A stretch of 64,000 bases of DNA from Marivita sp. (GTDB lineage: Bacteria > Pseudomonadota > Alphaproteobacteria > Rhodobacterales > Rhodobacteraceae): NCBI RefSeq assembly GCF_020055675.1, contig NZ_JAIPUS010000005.1:86104-150103 (forward strand). Reading direction: 5' to 3'. A program made the translations under genes and the position numbers. The notes below the pieces were generated by a model. It did no database searches. It saw only the letters and a program-made list of their open reading frames with translations, and was not told the origin of the DNA. Below are positions 8,492 through 18,490 of this stretch, piece by piece. Numbering within the stretch: the stretch's first letter is position 1; every line of letters begins with the position of its first letter.

Positions 8492-10326
8492 GTGCGCCCG
8501 AACAGCCGTTCGATGTCGGACAACTTCAGTTCGACATAGGTGGGTCGGCCGTGGTTGCACTGGCCGGAATAGGGCGTCGCTTCCATCTCTCGCAAGAGTG
8601 CGTTCATCTCTTCGCCGCGCATCTGGCGACCCGACCGGATGGAGCCATGACAGGCGACACGGCTCAGGATCGCCTCGATCCGGTCCTGCACGGCGCGCGC
8701 CTCGCCCGCCTCGTCCAGCTCATCAAGGATGTCGCGCAGCAGGGCGTCGGAATTGACCTCGCCCAGAATCGCCGGGGTTTCGCGCACGACGACAGCCCCG
8801 TTGCCGAAAGGCTCGACGGTGAGGCCCATCCGGGCCAGATCGTCCGCGATGTCGTGCAGGCGGGCGCTGTCTGCCTCGCTCATCTCGACCACGTCGGGGA
8901 TCAGAAGCGCTTGGGCCGGGACACCGGTTTCGGCCATCTGGGCTTTGAGCTTTTCGTAAACCAGCCGTTCATGCGCGGCATGCTGGTCGACGATGACGAT
9001 GCCATCCTCGGTCTGGGCGATGATGTAATTCTCGTGCACCTGACCACGCGCGGCACCAAGCGGCAGCGGCTCTTGTGGTGTCTCGTCGATCTCTGGCGCG
9101 CCCGTGTCGACACGACCGGAATAGCTGTTTTGCATTTCGGCAAAGCCCGGCGATTGCGCGGTATAGGCCGTCTGTTTCGCAGCGAAACTCGGGCGGTCCA
9201 TCTGGTAGACGCGGGTCGGGCCGTCTTGTGGCGCCTCGGGGCGCATCGCGCCGAACGTGGCGCCTGCCACGGTTGTCGAAGCGCGGTGGCCCGCCTCGGC
9301 CAGGGCGTGCCGCAGGGCGGACACGACCAGTCCACGCACGAGGCCCGGTTCGCGGAACCGCACCTCGGATTTCGCAGGATGCACGTTGACATCGACCTTG
9401 TGCGGATCGCAGTCGACAAACAATGCAACTGCCGGGTGACGGTCGCGGCTGAGGAAATCGGCATAGGCCCCGCGCAGCGCGCCGATCAGAAGCTTGTCGC
9501 GCACCGGCCGGCCATTGACGAAAAAATACTGCGCCACCGCCGCACCGCGCGAATAGGTCGGCAGGCCCGCAAGGCCAGTAAGGTGGATGCCCTCGCGCTC
9601 GGCGTCGATCGGTACGGCATTGTCGATGAACTCGCGGCCCATCACCTGCCCCAAGCGTCCGCGAAGCGCGTCGAAGAGATCGCCCGTCACCGCGTCCGCG
9701 CGGAATGTCACGCGGCCTTCACCGCCACCGGACACGTCGCGCAGAGCAAAGCTGACCGCTGGTTCCGCCATCGCGAGGCGTTTGAGCACATCCGAGATCG
9801 CCTGCATCTCGGCCCGGTCCGAGCGAAGGAACTTCAGCCGCGCCGGCGTCGCGAAAAACAGGTTTCGCAGCGTGACAACCGTTCCCCTGGACAGCGCCGC
9901 AGGCTTGACCGGATCGGGCGTTCCGCCGGTCATGCCAAGTTCGGCCCCGTCATGGTCCGCCGCGCGGCTCGTCAGGGTCAGGCGACCGACGGCCCCCAAA
10001 GACGCCAATGCCTCGCCCCGAAAGCCGAAGCTGTGGATGTTAAGAAGGTCTGCCCCGTCGATCTTGGACGTGGCGTGACGCGCCAGCGCCATCGGCAATT
10101 CGTCCGGCGGGATGCCGCAACCATCGTCGGTGACGCGGATCAGCGTCTTGCCACCATCGGCAATGGCCACCTCGATCCGTGTGGCCCCGGCATCAATGGC
10201 ATTCTCGACCAACTCCTTGACCGCCGAAGCAGGGCGCTCAACGACCTCTCCTGCCGCGATGCGATTGATGGCGCTTTCCTCAAGCTGTTGAATAGAGGCG
10301 CGTATATGGGGAGCGTAAGAATTCAT
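8488..10326 (-). CDS. mutL: DNA mismatch repair protein MutL
   Basis: A 612-residue MutL. The N-terminal GHKL ATPase has RIAAGEVVERPASAVKELVE, the metal-binding asparagine within ENAIDAG, DDGCGI and GFRGEALASLGAV. After a variable linker (about residues 340-420) the C-terminal dimerisation domain carries DQHAAHERLVYE near residue 443, the metal-binding endonuclease motif of MutL proteins from bacteria without MutH, and a late CNHGRP motif. It therefore probably nicks the daughter strand itself. It forms an operon with rmuC by a four-base overlap. Confidence 0.96.
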   Translation of the reverse strand: MNSYAPHIRASIQQLEESAINRIAAGEVVERPASAVKELVENAIDAGATRIEVAIADGGKTLIRVTDDGCGIPPDELPMALARHATSKIDGADLLNIHSFGFRGEALASLGAVGRLTLTSRAADHDGAELGMTGGTPDPVKPAALSRGTVVTLRNLFFATPARLKFLRSDRAEMQAISDVLKRLAMAEPAVSFALRDVSGGGEGRVTFRADAVTGDLFDALRGRLGQVMGREFIDNAVPIDAEREGIHLTGLAGLPTYSRGAAVAQYFFVNGRPVRDKLLIGALRGAYADFLSRDRHPAVALFVDCDPHKVDVNVHPAKSEVRFREPGLVRGLVVSALRHALAEAGHRASTTVAGATFGAMRPEAPQDGPTRVYQMDRPSFAAKQTAYTAQSPGFAEMQNSYSGRVDTGAPEIDETPQEPLPLGAARGQVHENYIIAQTEDGIVIVDQHAAHERLVYEKLKAQMAETGVPAQALLIPDVVEMSEADSARLHDIADDLARMGLTVEPFGNGAVVVRETPAILGEVNSDALLRDILDELDEAGEARAVQDRIEAILSRVACHGSIRSGRQMRGEEMNALLREMEATPYSGQCNHGRPTYVELKLSDIERLFGRT

Positions 10327-10507
10327 GCCACGAGATGTAGCATGGGGATCGCGATTCTTCCATGCCAGATTGATCCAATGACCGCCTGAAAAAGCGGGTC
10401 AGACGACCCCAGAACGACGTTGTGACGAGGGCACCGGCCAGTCCCGGCCCCGGATCGCGCGCACCGTCAGAATTGACCCCGCCTGCCGGCATGGTAACAC
10501 GGTACAT

Positions 10508-11434
10508 ATGCTGAATATTTTTCTTCAGACCCTGCCGTTTTTCGCCTTGATTGCCGTTGGTTACGGCGCAGGCAAAACAGGCTTCTTCACCGAGGAAGCG
10601 ACCGCCTACCTGACCAAGTTCGTGTTCTATTTCGCATTGTCGGCAATGCTGTTCCGGTTCTCGGCCAATCTGTCGCTGGCCGAGATTTTCGACTGGCGCA
10701 TCGCGGCGGGGTACCTGTGGGGCACGGCCTTTGTCTATGGGATCGCGATGGCGGTTGGGTTCCTGCGCGGGATGAACACCGAAACCGCCGCCTTCGAAGG
10801 ACAGGTTGCGGCGATAGGCAATACGGGGTTCCTCGGTGTGCCGATGCTGGCGCTCTTGATGGGACAAGACGCGGTAGGACCGATCATCCTCGCGCTGACG
10901 ATTGACCTCGTGGTATTTTCGTCGCTGATCGTGATCCTGGTCGTCGGATCACGCGAGGGTCGCATGACGCTTGGCATTTTCAAGACGGTCGGGGTCGGGC
11001 TGCTCAAGAACCCGATGATCGTGTCGATCGTGCTTGGTTTTCTCGTTTCGGCCACCGGGGCACCCATCCCCGATCCGGTCAATGAGTTCCTGGCGACCCT
11101 GGGCGCCGCGGCGACACCCGGTGCGCTTTTTGCCATTGGGGCATCCTTGGCCGGCAAGACGGCTGAGCGTATGACCATCGCCGGATGGCTGAGCTTCTGC
11201 AAACTGGTGATCCACCCCGCGGCCGTCGCCTTCGGGGTGTTTCTTCTGTTCCCGGCAGACCCATACAAGGCCGGGGTTGTCGTCGCAGCAGCGGCGCTGC
11301 CGGTGGCGGGGAACGTGTTCATCCTCGCGCAACATTACAACGTCGCCCCGCAAAGGGTGTCAGCGGCGATTCTGATCTCGACAACGCTGAGCATCGTGAC
11401 AGTGTCTTTCGTGATCAGTCAGGTTCTGATTTAG
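10508..11434 (+). CDS. AEC family (auxin efflux carrier-like) transporter
   Basis: A 308-residue integral membrane protein with about ten hydrophobic segments in two halves, the usual layout of the AEC/malonate permease family. Recognisable parts are GYGAGKTGFFTEEA near residues 19-32, AIGNTGFLGVPML near 97-109 and ALFAIGASLAG in the second half. The substrate cannot be read from sequence. The ribosome site before ATG 10508 is weak. It is followed after 13 bases by the S-formylglutathione hydrolase gene, so co-transcription is likely. The 181 bases before it also serve mutL on the other strand. Confidence 0.88.
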   Translation: MLNIFLQTLPFFALIAVGYGAGKTGFFTEEATAYLTKFVFYFALSAMLFRFSANLSLAEIFDWRIAAGYLWGTAFVYGIAMAVGFLRGMNTETAAFEGQVAAIGNTGFLGVPMLALLMGQDAVGPIILALTIDLVVFSSLIVILVVGSREGRMTLGIFKTVGVGLLKNPMIVSIVLGFLVSATGAPIPDPVNEFLATLGAAATPGALFAIGASLAGKTAERMTIAGWLSFCKLVIHPAAVAFGVFLLFPADPYKAGVVVAAAALPVAGNVFILAQHYNVAPQRVSAAILISTTLSIVTVSFVISQVLI

Positions 11435-11447
11435 GAAAGGCGAGCTT

Positions 11448-12278
11448 ATGAAAGCGGTTTCGGAAAACAAGTGCTTTGGCGGCGTTCAGGGGGTGTATTC
11501 GCATGCCTCTGATGCGTGTGGGTGTGACATGACATTCGGTCTCTACCTGCCGCCGCAGGCCGGTAACGGGCCGGTGCCGATGCTGTGGTACCTGTCCGGT
11601 CTGACCTGCACACACGAGAACGCCATGACAAAGGCCGCGGCACAGGGATTCGCGGCAGAGGCCGGCATCGCGCTGGTGTTCCCGGACACCTCACCGCGCG
11701 GCGAGGCGGTGGCCGATGACAACGCCTTCGATCTCGGCAAAGGCGCCGGCTTTTACGTGAACGCAACACAAGACCCTTGGGCGCCGCATTACAGGATGTG
11801 GGATTACCTGGCCGAGGAGCTGCCGGCCCTGTTGGGCGCAGAATTCGCCGTTGACCTGGATCGACAGGGGATCACCGGCCATTCTATGGGCGGTCATGGC
11901 GCGTTGACACTGGCGATGGCGCATCCAGGGCGCTTCGCATCGGTCTCGGCCTTTTCGCCGATTGCCAACCCAAGCCGGAGCGATTGGGGCCGCAAGCAGT
12001 TCTCGGCGTATCTGGGGGAGGACGACACGGCCTGGGCCAGGCATGACGCGACCCGCCAGATGGAGGCAGTCGGCTTTGACGGGCCGGTGCTGGTGGACCA
12101 GGGCGGGGATGACCAGTTCCTCGACCTGCTCAAGCCCGAAGCATTGAGCCAGGCGATGGCGGCGCGGCGACAGGACGGCGTGTTCCGCATGCAGAAGGGC
12201 TACGACCATTCGTATTTCTTTGTCTCGACCTTCATCCCCGATCATGTCGCCTTTCACGCCGACGCGTTGGGGCTGTGA
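11448..12278 (+). CDS. fghA: S-formylglutathione hydrolase
   Basis: A 276-residue esterase of the alpha/beta hydrolase fold that releases formate and glutathione from S-formylglutathione, the last step of glutathione-dependent formaldehyde oxidation. The nucleophile motif [10 protein letters not shown] is near residue 145. The acid lies in [10 protein letters not shown] and the histidine in GYDHSYFF. The N-terminal [14 protein letters not shown] segment is typical of the family. A strong AGGAAAGGCGAG ribosome site precedes the ATG. The class III alcohol dehydrogenase partner is not in this window. Its stop overlaps the next GTG start. Confidence 0.95.
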   Translation: MKAVSENKCFGGVQGVYSHASDACGCDMTFGLYLPPQAGNGPVPMLWYLSGLTCTHENAMTKAAAQGFAAEAGIALVFPDTSPRGEAVADDNAFDLGKGAGFYVNATQDPWAPHYRMWDYLAEELPALLGAEFAVDLDRQGITGHSMGGHGALTLAMAHPGRFASVSAFSPIANPSRSDWGRKQFSAYLGEDDTAWARHDATRQMEAVGFDGPVLVDQGGDDQFLDLLKPEALSQAMAARRQDGVFRMQKGYDHSYFFVSTFIPDHVAFHADALGL

Positions 12279-12736
12279 CACGGATTTTCGTGGATGCCGA
12301 CGCCTGTCCGGTCAAATCCGAGGCAGAGCGGGTGGCGACGCGGCACAAGGCCAAGATGTACCTCGTGTCGAACGGCGGGTTGCGACTGTCCGACAACCCG
12401 CTTGTCGAGCTGGTCGTGGTCGCAGACGGCCCGGACGTGGCCGACATGTGGATCGCGGATCGCGCCGGGCCGGGGGACGTGGTGATCACCGGCGATATCC
12501 CGCTGGCGGCGCGCTGTGTCGACGCCGGCGCACGGGTGCTCAAACATGACGGAGAGCGGCTCGATGCGCGGAACGTGGGCCAGGCATTGGCAACGCGCGA
12601 CCTGATGACCGACATTCGCGCCGCCGATCCGTTCCGACAGGGCGGCGGACGCGCGTTTTCCAAGACCGACCGGTCACGGTTCCTCGAGGCGCTGGAACGC
12701 GAGATGCGGGCCGCCGCGAGGGACGTGCCGCGTTGA
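12275..12736 (+). CDS. YaiI/YqxD family protein (DUF188)
   Basis: A 153-residue protein with the defining opening [19 protein letters not shown] (residues 3-21) and the later DIPLAARC and [10 protein letters not shown] segments. The family adopts a PIN-like fold with conserved aspartates, but no activity is established. It starts at GTG 12275 inside the fghA stop (GTGA), which supports coupled translation. Length is normal for the family. Confidence 0.92.
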   Translation: MTRIFVDADACPVKSEAERVATRHKAKMYLVSNGGLRLSDNPLVELVVVADGPDVADMWIADRAGPGDVVITGDIPLAARCVDAGARVLKHDGERLDARNVGQALATRDLMTDIRAADPFRQGGGRAFSKTDRSRFLEALEREMRAAARDVPR

Positions 12737-12759
12737 AATCGCTGAACGGAGAGACAGCC

Positions 12760-13677
12760 ATGACAACACCAGAGATCATTCCCTTTGCCGAAGGGGAGGC
12801 ACAGCTGGACTGGATCGGCCTAACCGATGCGATTGCGGCAGGGCATGACCTGCCCAAGGCCGAGATCGCCGACAGCTTCCTCTACCGTGGGGGCGACACG
12901 CTTTTGAACCGGGCGGCGTGGATCGACGGGCTGGGGCTTGCAGTGAAATCGGCGACGATCTTTCCGGGCAATGCAGGGCTTGGCAAACCGGCAGTGAATG
13001 GCGGTGTTTCGGTCTATTCCGATACCGACGGAACATTGGCGGCGATCATCGACTTTCACCTCGTGACCAAGTGGAAGACCGCCGGCGACAGTCTTCTGGC
13101 GGCACGGCGGCTGGCGCGACCGGACAGCGCGGTGATCCTGATCGTGGGTGCCGGTACGGTGGCCCGGTCCTTGATCGACGCCTATGGCGCGGCCTTTCCC
13201 GGGGCGCGGTTCCTGGTCTGGAACCGGACTGCGGCGACCGCACGGGCGCTTGCGGACAGGTTCGATTCTGTTGCGGCGGTAGACGACCTTGCCGAAGCGG
13301 TCGGAGGCGCGGATATCGTCAGCTGTGCCACTATGTCGACCGATGCCGTGCTGCGCGGTGACTGGCTGCGGCCCGGCACACATGTGGACCTGATCGGAGC
13401 CTACCGGCCCGACATGCGCGAGGCGGATGATACCGCGCTGAGGCGGTCACGCCTGTTCGTGGATTCGCGGGACACCACGGTGGGCCATATTGGCGAAATC
13501 CGGGATCCGATTGAGAGGGGCGTGATCAAGGAGACGGATATCGTCGCAGATTACTACGATCCGGGCGCGTTTGAACGGCGCTCGGAAACCGAGATCACGC
13601 TGTTCAAGAATGGCGGCGGGGCGCATATGGACCTCATGGTGAGCCGCTACATCCTTGATCAATGGAAGGCGCGCTAG
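12760..13677 (+). CDS. Ornithine cyclodeaminase / mu-crystallin family protein
   Basis: A 305-residue NAD(P)-dependent protein. Start chosen at ATG 12760, preceded by GGAGAGAC. The first 110 residues contain the substrate domain with KSATIFPGN and GGVSVYSDTDGTLAAIIDF. The Rossmann part follows with IVGAGTVARSLIDAY, and the C-terminus has TDAVLRGDWLRPGTHVDLIGAYRPDMRE. Members include ornithine cyclodeaminase, ketimine reductases and alanine dehydrogenases; the substrate here is undetermined. It follows the DUF188 gene by 23 bases. Confidence 0.87.
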   Translation: MTTPEIIPFAEGEAQLDWIGLTDAIAAGHDLPKAEIADSFLYRGGDTLLNRAAWIDGLGLAVKSATIFPGNAGLGKPAVNGGVSVYSDTDGTLAAIIDFHLVTKWKTAGDSLLAARRLARPDSAVILIVGAGTVARSLIDAYGAAFPGARFLVWNRTAATARALADRFDSVAAVDDLAEAVGGADIVSCATMSTDAVLRGDWLRPGTHVDLIGAYRPDMREADDTALRRSRLFVDSRDTTVGHIGEIRDPIERGVIKETDIVADYYDPGAFERRSETEITLFKNGGGAHMDLMVSRYILDQWKAR

Positions 13678-13739
13678 ACGAGGCGAACACTCCGTCAACC
13701 CAACGTGATGGCCGTCGCGCTGACGCAAATCCGCCCCGG

Positions 13740-14984
13740 TCAGGCCGCAAGCGGAACCGGTTGGCGGTTTTCCCGGATCGGCAGATGAACAATGGCGCTG
13801 AACGCTCCGACGCCGACACCGATCCACCAGACCAACGTGTAGTCGCCGTAGATATCGTACATCCGCCCCCCCAGCCAAACGCCCATGAAACTGCCCAACT
13901 GGTGGCTGAAGAACACGATCCCATAGAGCGTGCCCATGTAGCGAAGCCCGTATATATGCGCGATCAGACCCGAGGTGAGCGGCACAGTGGCCAGCCAGAG
14001 AGACCCCATCGCAGCGGAAAACAGGATCACCGAGGTTGGTGTGATCGGGAACATGATGAACAGCGCCGCCACGATGGTGCGTGCCGTGTAGATGCCCGCC
14101 AGCAGGTATTTCTTGGACCACCTGTTTCCGGCCCATCCGGCGGCCAGCGTCCCGACGATATTCATCAGCCCTATGAGCGAAATCGACACCGCGCCCAGCG
14201 CCGATGTTGTCGTGATGCCGATCGAATAGAGCGCCCCGCCCGGTTGAATCGGGCCGCACAGCTCGGTCACGAAGGCCGGGAAATGCGCGGTGACGAAAGC
14301 CAACTGGTAGCCGCAGCTGAAAAACCCCAGAAAGATCAGCGCATAGGAGGGATCGCGGAAAGCCCGGACAAGGATGCTGCCCATGCTTTCCTCAAGCTCG
14401 GCCCGGCTGGCCGTGGGCGCGGGCGACCGCATCAAAGGCAGAACCAGCGTCACCGCGAGTATGATCACGGCGAACCAGAGGAAAACCATTTGCCAGCTCA
14501 TCAGCGTGAGCATCCATTCGGCGACTGGCGCGCCGAACACTTGACCGCCGCTGCCGGCGGCCGTTGCGATGGCAAGGCTCATGGAGCGGTTTGCGTCCGA
14601 GCTGGCACGACCGACCACCGCAAGGATCACGCCAAAGCCGGTCCCCGCGACACCGAAGCCGACCAGGATTTCATAGACCTGATGCGCCTCGGGGGTGACG
14701 GCGAAGGACGACAGGACAAGCCCTGCTGCGTAGGTCAGCGCGCCCAGGACAATCGCCTTGCGGTCCCCGATCTTTTCGGCAAGCGCGCCGAACAGTGGTT
14801 GCCCGATGCCCCAGGCAAGGTTCTGGATCGCGATAGCGAGCGAGAATTCCGTGCGCAGCCAGCCGAATTCCTGCGCAATCGGGATCTGGAATACGCCAAA
14901 GCTCGCCCGGATCGCAAAGGATATCATGATGATGAGACACCCGCCGACAAGCACAGGCGTGAAGATGGTGGCGCGGGGCTGCAT
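13740..14984 (-). CDS. MFS transporter
   Basis: A protein of 414 residues when started at ATG 14984, which has GGAGAC six bases upstream; the frame extends further but into the NlpC/P60 gene. About twelve hydrophobic segments are visible, with the MFS loop GALAEKIGDRKAIV after helix 2 and the matching AAGWAGNRWSKKYLL in the second half. Sequence resembles the oxalate/formate antiporter-like and monocarboxylate-type MFS group; the substrate is not known. It lies 26 bases downstream of the peptidase gene in the same direction. Confidence 0.88.
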   Translation of the reverse strand: MQPRATIFTPVLVGGCLIIMISFAIRASFGVFQIPIAQEFGWLRTEFSLAIAIQNLAWGIGQPLFGALAEKIGDRKAIVLGALTYAAGLVLSSFAVTPEAHQVYEILVGFGVAGTGFGVILAVVGRASSDANRSMSLAIATAAGSGGQVFGAPVAEWMLTLMSWQMVFLWFAVIILAVTLVLPLMRSPAPTASRAELEESMGSILVRAFRDPSYALIFLGFFSCGYQLAFVTAHFPAFVTELCGPIQPGGALYSIGITTTSALGAVSISLIGLMNIVGTLAAGWAGNRWSKKYLLAGIYTARTIVAALFIMFPITPTSVILFSAAMGSLWLATVPLTSGLIAHIYGLRYMGTLYGIVFFSHQLGSFMGVWLGGRMYDIYGDYTLVWWIGVGVGAFSAIVHLPIRENRQPVPLAA

Positions 14985-15010
14985 GGCTGTCTCCGGACGG
15001 CTCTGGCGAT

Positions 15011-15865
15011 TCAAGACGACGCCAAACGCGCGTGACGCAGGATAGGACCATCGCCTTGCGCCTCGATGCGGGTGATCGCCTCTTGCAGCGGCTCCAACGC
15101 GGTGGCCATGTGATAGGCGTTGGCGTGCAGACATGTGTCGGGGTCGGAGACCCAGCCGACGTGGCCTTTCCAGAACAATAAATCCCCGCGCCGCGGTGGC
15201 ACGCCTGGATCAAGTGTTGCTCCAAGCTGCGCCATCTGCTGATCGCTATCGCCGGGGCATGAGAGGCCGCAGGCCGTGCAGGCGAGCTGCACAAGCCCCG
15301 AGCAGTCGACGCCAAACGCGGTATTGCCGCCCCAGACGTAAGGCGTGCCGATCAGGCGGTACGCCACGGCCACGGGATCGGGTTCTACCTGGGTCGTCGC
15401 GGTGAGGTGGCCCGCCGGGACGTAAAGCTCCTGCCCCGCGCCCTGGATCGTGGCCCATTTGCCGGATATGCCGGTCACGCAAAGCTCGGATCCGAGAGAC
15501 AGCGGCACATGGGTCGCTTGGGTCGCTTTGAAATCAGGCGTGCCGAGCGCCATCGTCTGCCGAGCAGAAACGCGGTGGGTCGCCGGCCAATCCATCGGCG
15601 CAAGCAGCGCTGCATCGATATATCCGGTGTATCCATCGTGCAGCGCGTAGCCGAAAGCCCACCCATCGGTTTCGCCAAGGACGTTGAACGCTTGCCCCCA
15701 CAAAAGTTCCCGGTCCCGCGCGCCAGCCGGGGCTTTGCAAATCGCGACGGCAGGCGCGTGGATTACACGGTGCGGCGTGCCATCGGTGAAACGGTCAGCC
15801 TCTACCTGCCCGCGCAGCGTGCTGTGGGCGACGCTGTCATTGGACCAATGCGCCCGCCGATCCAT
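15011..15865 (-). CDS. NlpC/P60 family cysteine peptidase with SH3-like domains
   Basis: A 284-residue protein (ATG 15865; a GTG one codon earlier is possible). Two SH3-like segments occupy about residues 25-160. The C-terminal NlpC/P60 domain has the catalytic VDCSGLVQLA near residue 188, the histidine in GHVGWVSD, and the RRGDLLFWKG motif. Such enzymes hydrolyse the D-glutamyl-meso-diaminopimelate bond of peptidoglycan peptides. No signal peptide is visible, so a cytoplasmic role in murein peptide recycling together with the aminopeptidase upstream is plausible. The start overlaps the aminopeptidase stop (TGATG). Confidence 0.9.
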   Translation of the reverse strand: MDRRAHWSNDSVAHSTLRGQVEADRFTDGTPHRVIHAPAVAICKAPAGARDRELLWGQAFNVLGETDGWAFGYALHDGYTGYIDAALLAPMDWPATHRVSARQTMALGTPDFKATQATHVPLSLGSELCVTGISGKWATIQGAGQELYVPAGHLTATTQVEPDPVAVAYRLIGTPYVWGGNTAFGVDCSGLVQLACTACGLSCPGDSDQQMAQLGATLDPGVPPRRGDLLFWKGHVGWVSDPDTCLHANAYHMATALEPLQEAITRIEAQGDGPILRHARLASS

Positions 15866-17250
15866 CACGCGCCCATCAGGTCTGGCAGGGCCGCGAAAAG
15901 CGCGCGCGGACCCTGCATTGCACCGCCCTTGGGGCGACCGGGTGCCGCTTGGGGCTGCCAGCCATAAATGTCGAAATGGATAAAGCGGTCCTCCTCGGTC
16001 ACGAACCGGCGCAGGAACAATGCAGCGGTGATTGCGCCGGCCAGCCCACCTTTCGGCGCATTGTCGAGATCGGCGATGCCCGGTTCGATCATGGCCTCGT
16101 AAGGGTCGTGTAATGGCAAACGCCAGACCGGATCGGCCATCTGCCGTGCCGCCGCGTCGAGTGACGTTGCCACGGTATCGTCATCGGTGAAATAAGGGGC
16201 CAGATCAGGGCCAACCGCGACGCGTGCCGCGCCTGTCAGGGTGGCCATCGACACGATCAGGTCGGGCTTTTCCTCGGCCGCGAAGGTCAGCGCGTCTGCA
16301 AGGACAAGTCGTCCTTCGGCATCGGTGTTGTTGATTTCAACCGTCAGGCCCTTGCGCGAGGTAAGGATGTCCTGCGGACGATAGCTGTTGGCGCTGACAG
16401 CGTTTTCCACCGCCGGGATAAGGACGCGCAAGCGGATCTGAAGGCCCGACGCCATGATCATGTGGGCGAGCCCCAGCACGTTGGCCGCGCCGCCCATATC
16501 CTTCTTCATCAGGCCCATTGACCCGGCCGGTTTGAGGTTCAGGCCGCCGGTGTCGAAACAGACGCCTTTGCCCACGAGCGTCAGGCGCGGGCCGCTCGTG
16601 CCCCATGACATGTCAATCAGCCGTGGCGCGCGATCCGCAGCGCGGCCCACCGTGTGGATCATCGGGAAATTCTGGTCGAGCAGCGCTTCGCCGGTTGTGA
16701 CAGTGATCTTGGCGGCGTGCGTTTCGGCCAGCGATCTGGCCGCGGTTTCAAGCGCGTCCGGCCCCATGTCGGAGGCGGGTGTGTTGATCAGGTCGCGGGT
16801 GAGGAACTCGGCCTCGGCCAGGATGTTCACGCGGGCGGCATCGAGACCATCTGGCGCAACAAGCGTCGGACGCTCCGCAGAGTTTTCGTGATAGCGGTCG
16901 AAGCTGTAGCAGGCAAGCAGCCAGCCGAGCGCCTCTTGTTCGAGCTGATCCGCCGCGATCCCGCTGTCGATGCAGTAGGTGCCGGGTGCCAGTTTCGGCA
17001 TCGCCGCAGCCAGGGCAAAGCGGTCCCGCCGACGCTGCGCCGGGGTGCCGTATCCGACAAGCGCCATGGCCGGGTGGCCCGCATCGTCGGGGATCATCAG
17101 CGCGGTGCCGATAGCCCCCTTGAAGCCGCTTGCCTCGACCCAGGTGCGGATGCGGTCGCTTTGCTGGGCGGACCAGAGGGCCACATCGTCTGCCCCCAGA
17201 ACATGGATCGGCACCGCATCAGTGCCCGCAGGCGCGAGTGAAACTGTCAT
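15865..17250 (-). CDS. M17 leucyl aminopeptidase family protein
   Basis: A 461-residue cytosolic metallopeptidase that removes N-terminal residues from peptides. The two-metal site is visible: GKGVCFDTGGLNLKPAG, KKDMGGAANVLG and the signature NTDAEGRLVLADAL. The N-terminal domain is poorly conserved as usual. It is followed by the NlpC/P60 gene with a one-base overlap, a pairing that suits stepwise degradation of murein peptides, though that role is inferred. An upstream ATG-proximal ribosome site (AAGGGGAG) supports the start. Confidence 0.93.
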   Translation of the reverse strand: MTVSLAPAGTDAVPIHVLGADDVALWSAQQSDRIRTWVEASGFKGAIGTALMIPDDAGHPAMALVGYGTPAQRRRDRFALAAAMPKLAPGTYCIDSGIAADQLEQEALGWLLACYSFDRYHENSAERPTLVAPDGLDAARVNILAEAEFLTRDLINTPASDMGPDALETAARSLAETHAAKITVTTGEALLDQNFPMIHTVGRAADRAPRLIDMSWGTSGPRLTLVGKGVCFDTGGLNLKPAGSMGLMKKDMGGAANVLGLAHMIMASGLQIRLRVLIPAVENAVSANSYRPQDILTSRKGLTVEINNTDAEGRLVLADALTFAAEEKPDLIVSMATLTGAARVAVGPDLAPYFTDDDTVATSLDAAARQMADPVWRLPLHDPYEAMIEPGIADLDNAPKGGLAGAITAALFLRRFVTEEDRFIHFDIYGWQPQAAPGRPKGGAMQGPRALFAALPDLMGA

Positions 17251-17311
17251 GAAACTCCCCTTTTGCGATTGAGGCGGAGGGTACGCGGATCGCGTTGGGC
17301 TGCAAGCGGAA

Positions 17312-17695
17312 TCAGAGAGTCAGGTCCAACCCCATTTCGGCGCAGGACAACGCCATTTCCCCGCACCGCAAAAGCCGACACAGGGTTGCGGCCAGGGCCA
17401 CAGGATCGGCGCGGTCGATACAAACGAGAACGTCCTTTCCAATGCCCGCGACACCCGGCAGCCCGATCTGATCGGCAATCGGGATCATGCCCCGGACGGA
17501 TTTGTGCAACCCGTGCATATCGCTATCTGCGTAGGTTGCGCGGATGTGCGAGAACCGTGCACCCATGTCTTCAAGCGCGCGGCACAGGATGTTTTCGGCA
17601 ACTTCGACCCCAAGATCACGGCTGAGACCGTTCAGGGTGTCCTCGTCGAAATGGGCGGCATCGCATGGCTGCAAAACCGAAATTTGTTCGGCCAT
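17312..17695 (-). CDS. Small conserved protein, possibly Hpt-like
   Basis: A 127-residue acidic helical protein. The start is ATG 17695, with AAGGAAAG just upstream; the longer reading frame runs over the carbonic anhydrase gene and is not used. It has five Cys residues (including CRALEDMG and CRLLRCGEM) and a central segment DMHGLHKSVRGMIPIADQIGL, which resembles the helix around the phosphorylated histidine of Hpt proteins, with His-Lys-Ser in the right place. That resemblance is an inference. It is divergent from the carbonic anhydrase gene with a 144-base gap. Confidence 0.7.
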   Translation of the reverse strand: MAEQISVLQPCDAAHFDEDTLNGLSRDLGVEVAENILCRALEDMGARFSHIRATYADSDMHGLHKSVRGMIPIADQIGLPGVAGIGKDVLVCIDRADPVALAATLCRLLRCGEMALSCAEMGLDLTL

Positions 17696-17839
17696 AATCT
17701 TTCCTTTCTCACCCCGACCCGTGACCTCAATCGCATCCACATCTTTCCAACCCGTAACCCCGGCAGCGGTTTTTTCTCTCGAATTCCGATAAATTTCGAC
17801 GTATCGGGTGGAGACGACCATAAAGAGGCGGAGGATTTC

Positions 17840-18490
17840 ATGAACGCCGCGAAGCCGCTGCCTGCGTATCTTGTTCAACGCTATCAAGGCTGGAAGGCCA
17901 CGACCTATTCGGACAACCGTGCCTGGTACAAGCGATTGGCGACCGAGGGGCAACGCCCACGCGCGATGGTGATCTCTTGCTGTGACAGCCGCGTGCATGT
18001 GACGTCGATCTTCGGCGCGGACCAGGGCGAATTCTTCATCCACCGCAACATCGCCAACCTTGTTCCGCCCTACGAACCCGACGGCGACCATCACGGGACG
18101 TCGGCCGCGATCGAATATGCGGTGACCGCGCTGCATGTTGCGCACCTGATCGTGCTGGGACATTCGCAATGCGGCGGCGTTCAGGGATGCCTGGACATGT
18201 GTTCGGGCAATGCACCGCATCTTGAAGAGCAATCGAGCTTTGTCGGCCGCTGGATGGATATTCTGCGTCCGGGATACGATCGCGTTTCAGCCTCGAACCA
18301 TGCTGACGGGCAAGCGCGGGCGCTTGAAAAGGAATCCGTCATCGTGTCGCTCGAGAACCTGATGACCTTTCCGTTTATCCGCGAGGCGGTCGACTCGGAT
18401 CAACTGACCCTGCATGGCCTCTGGACCGATATCGCCGAGGGTGGGCTGGAATTCTTCGATCCAAAGTCCCGATTGTTTCAACCGGTGTGA
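17840..18490 (+). CDS. Beta-class carbonic anhydrase
   Basis: A 216-residue enzyme interconverting CO2 and bicarbonate. The zinc ligands are visible: CCDSRV near residues 46-51 and the HSQCGG motif near residue 107, with the dyad Asp-Arg in the first motif. ADQGEFFIHRNIANLV is the other family hallmark. The start at ATG 17840 is set by GGAGG at 17829-17833; upstream in-frame sequence is non-coding. The stop abuts the convergent stop of the next gene with no spacer. Confidence 0.94.
   Translation: MNAAKPLPAYLVQRYQGWKATTYSDNRAWYKRLATEGQRPRAMVISCCDSRVHVTSIFGADQGEFFIHRNIANLVPPYEPDGDHHGTSAAIEYAVTALHVAHLIVLGHSQCGGVQGCLDMCSGNAPHLEEQSSFVGRWMDILRPGYDRVSASNHADGQARALEKESVIVSLENLMTFPFIREAVDSDQLTLHGLWTDIAEGGLEFFDPKSRLFQPV

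Noticed and set aside
8551..10389. 612-residue rightward reading frame
   Set aside because: Antisense to mutL along its whole length; no recognisable domain.
17504..17839. N-terminal extension of carbonic anhydrase
   Set aside because: The extra 112 residues are antisense to the 127-residue gene on the other strand and lack conservation; GGAGG supports the start at 17840.
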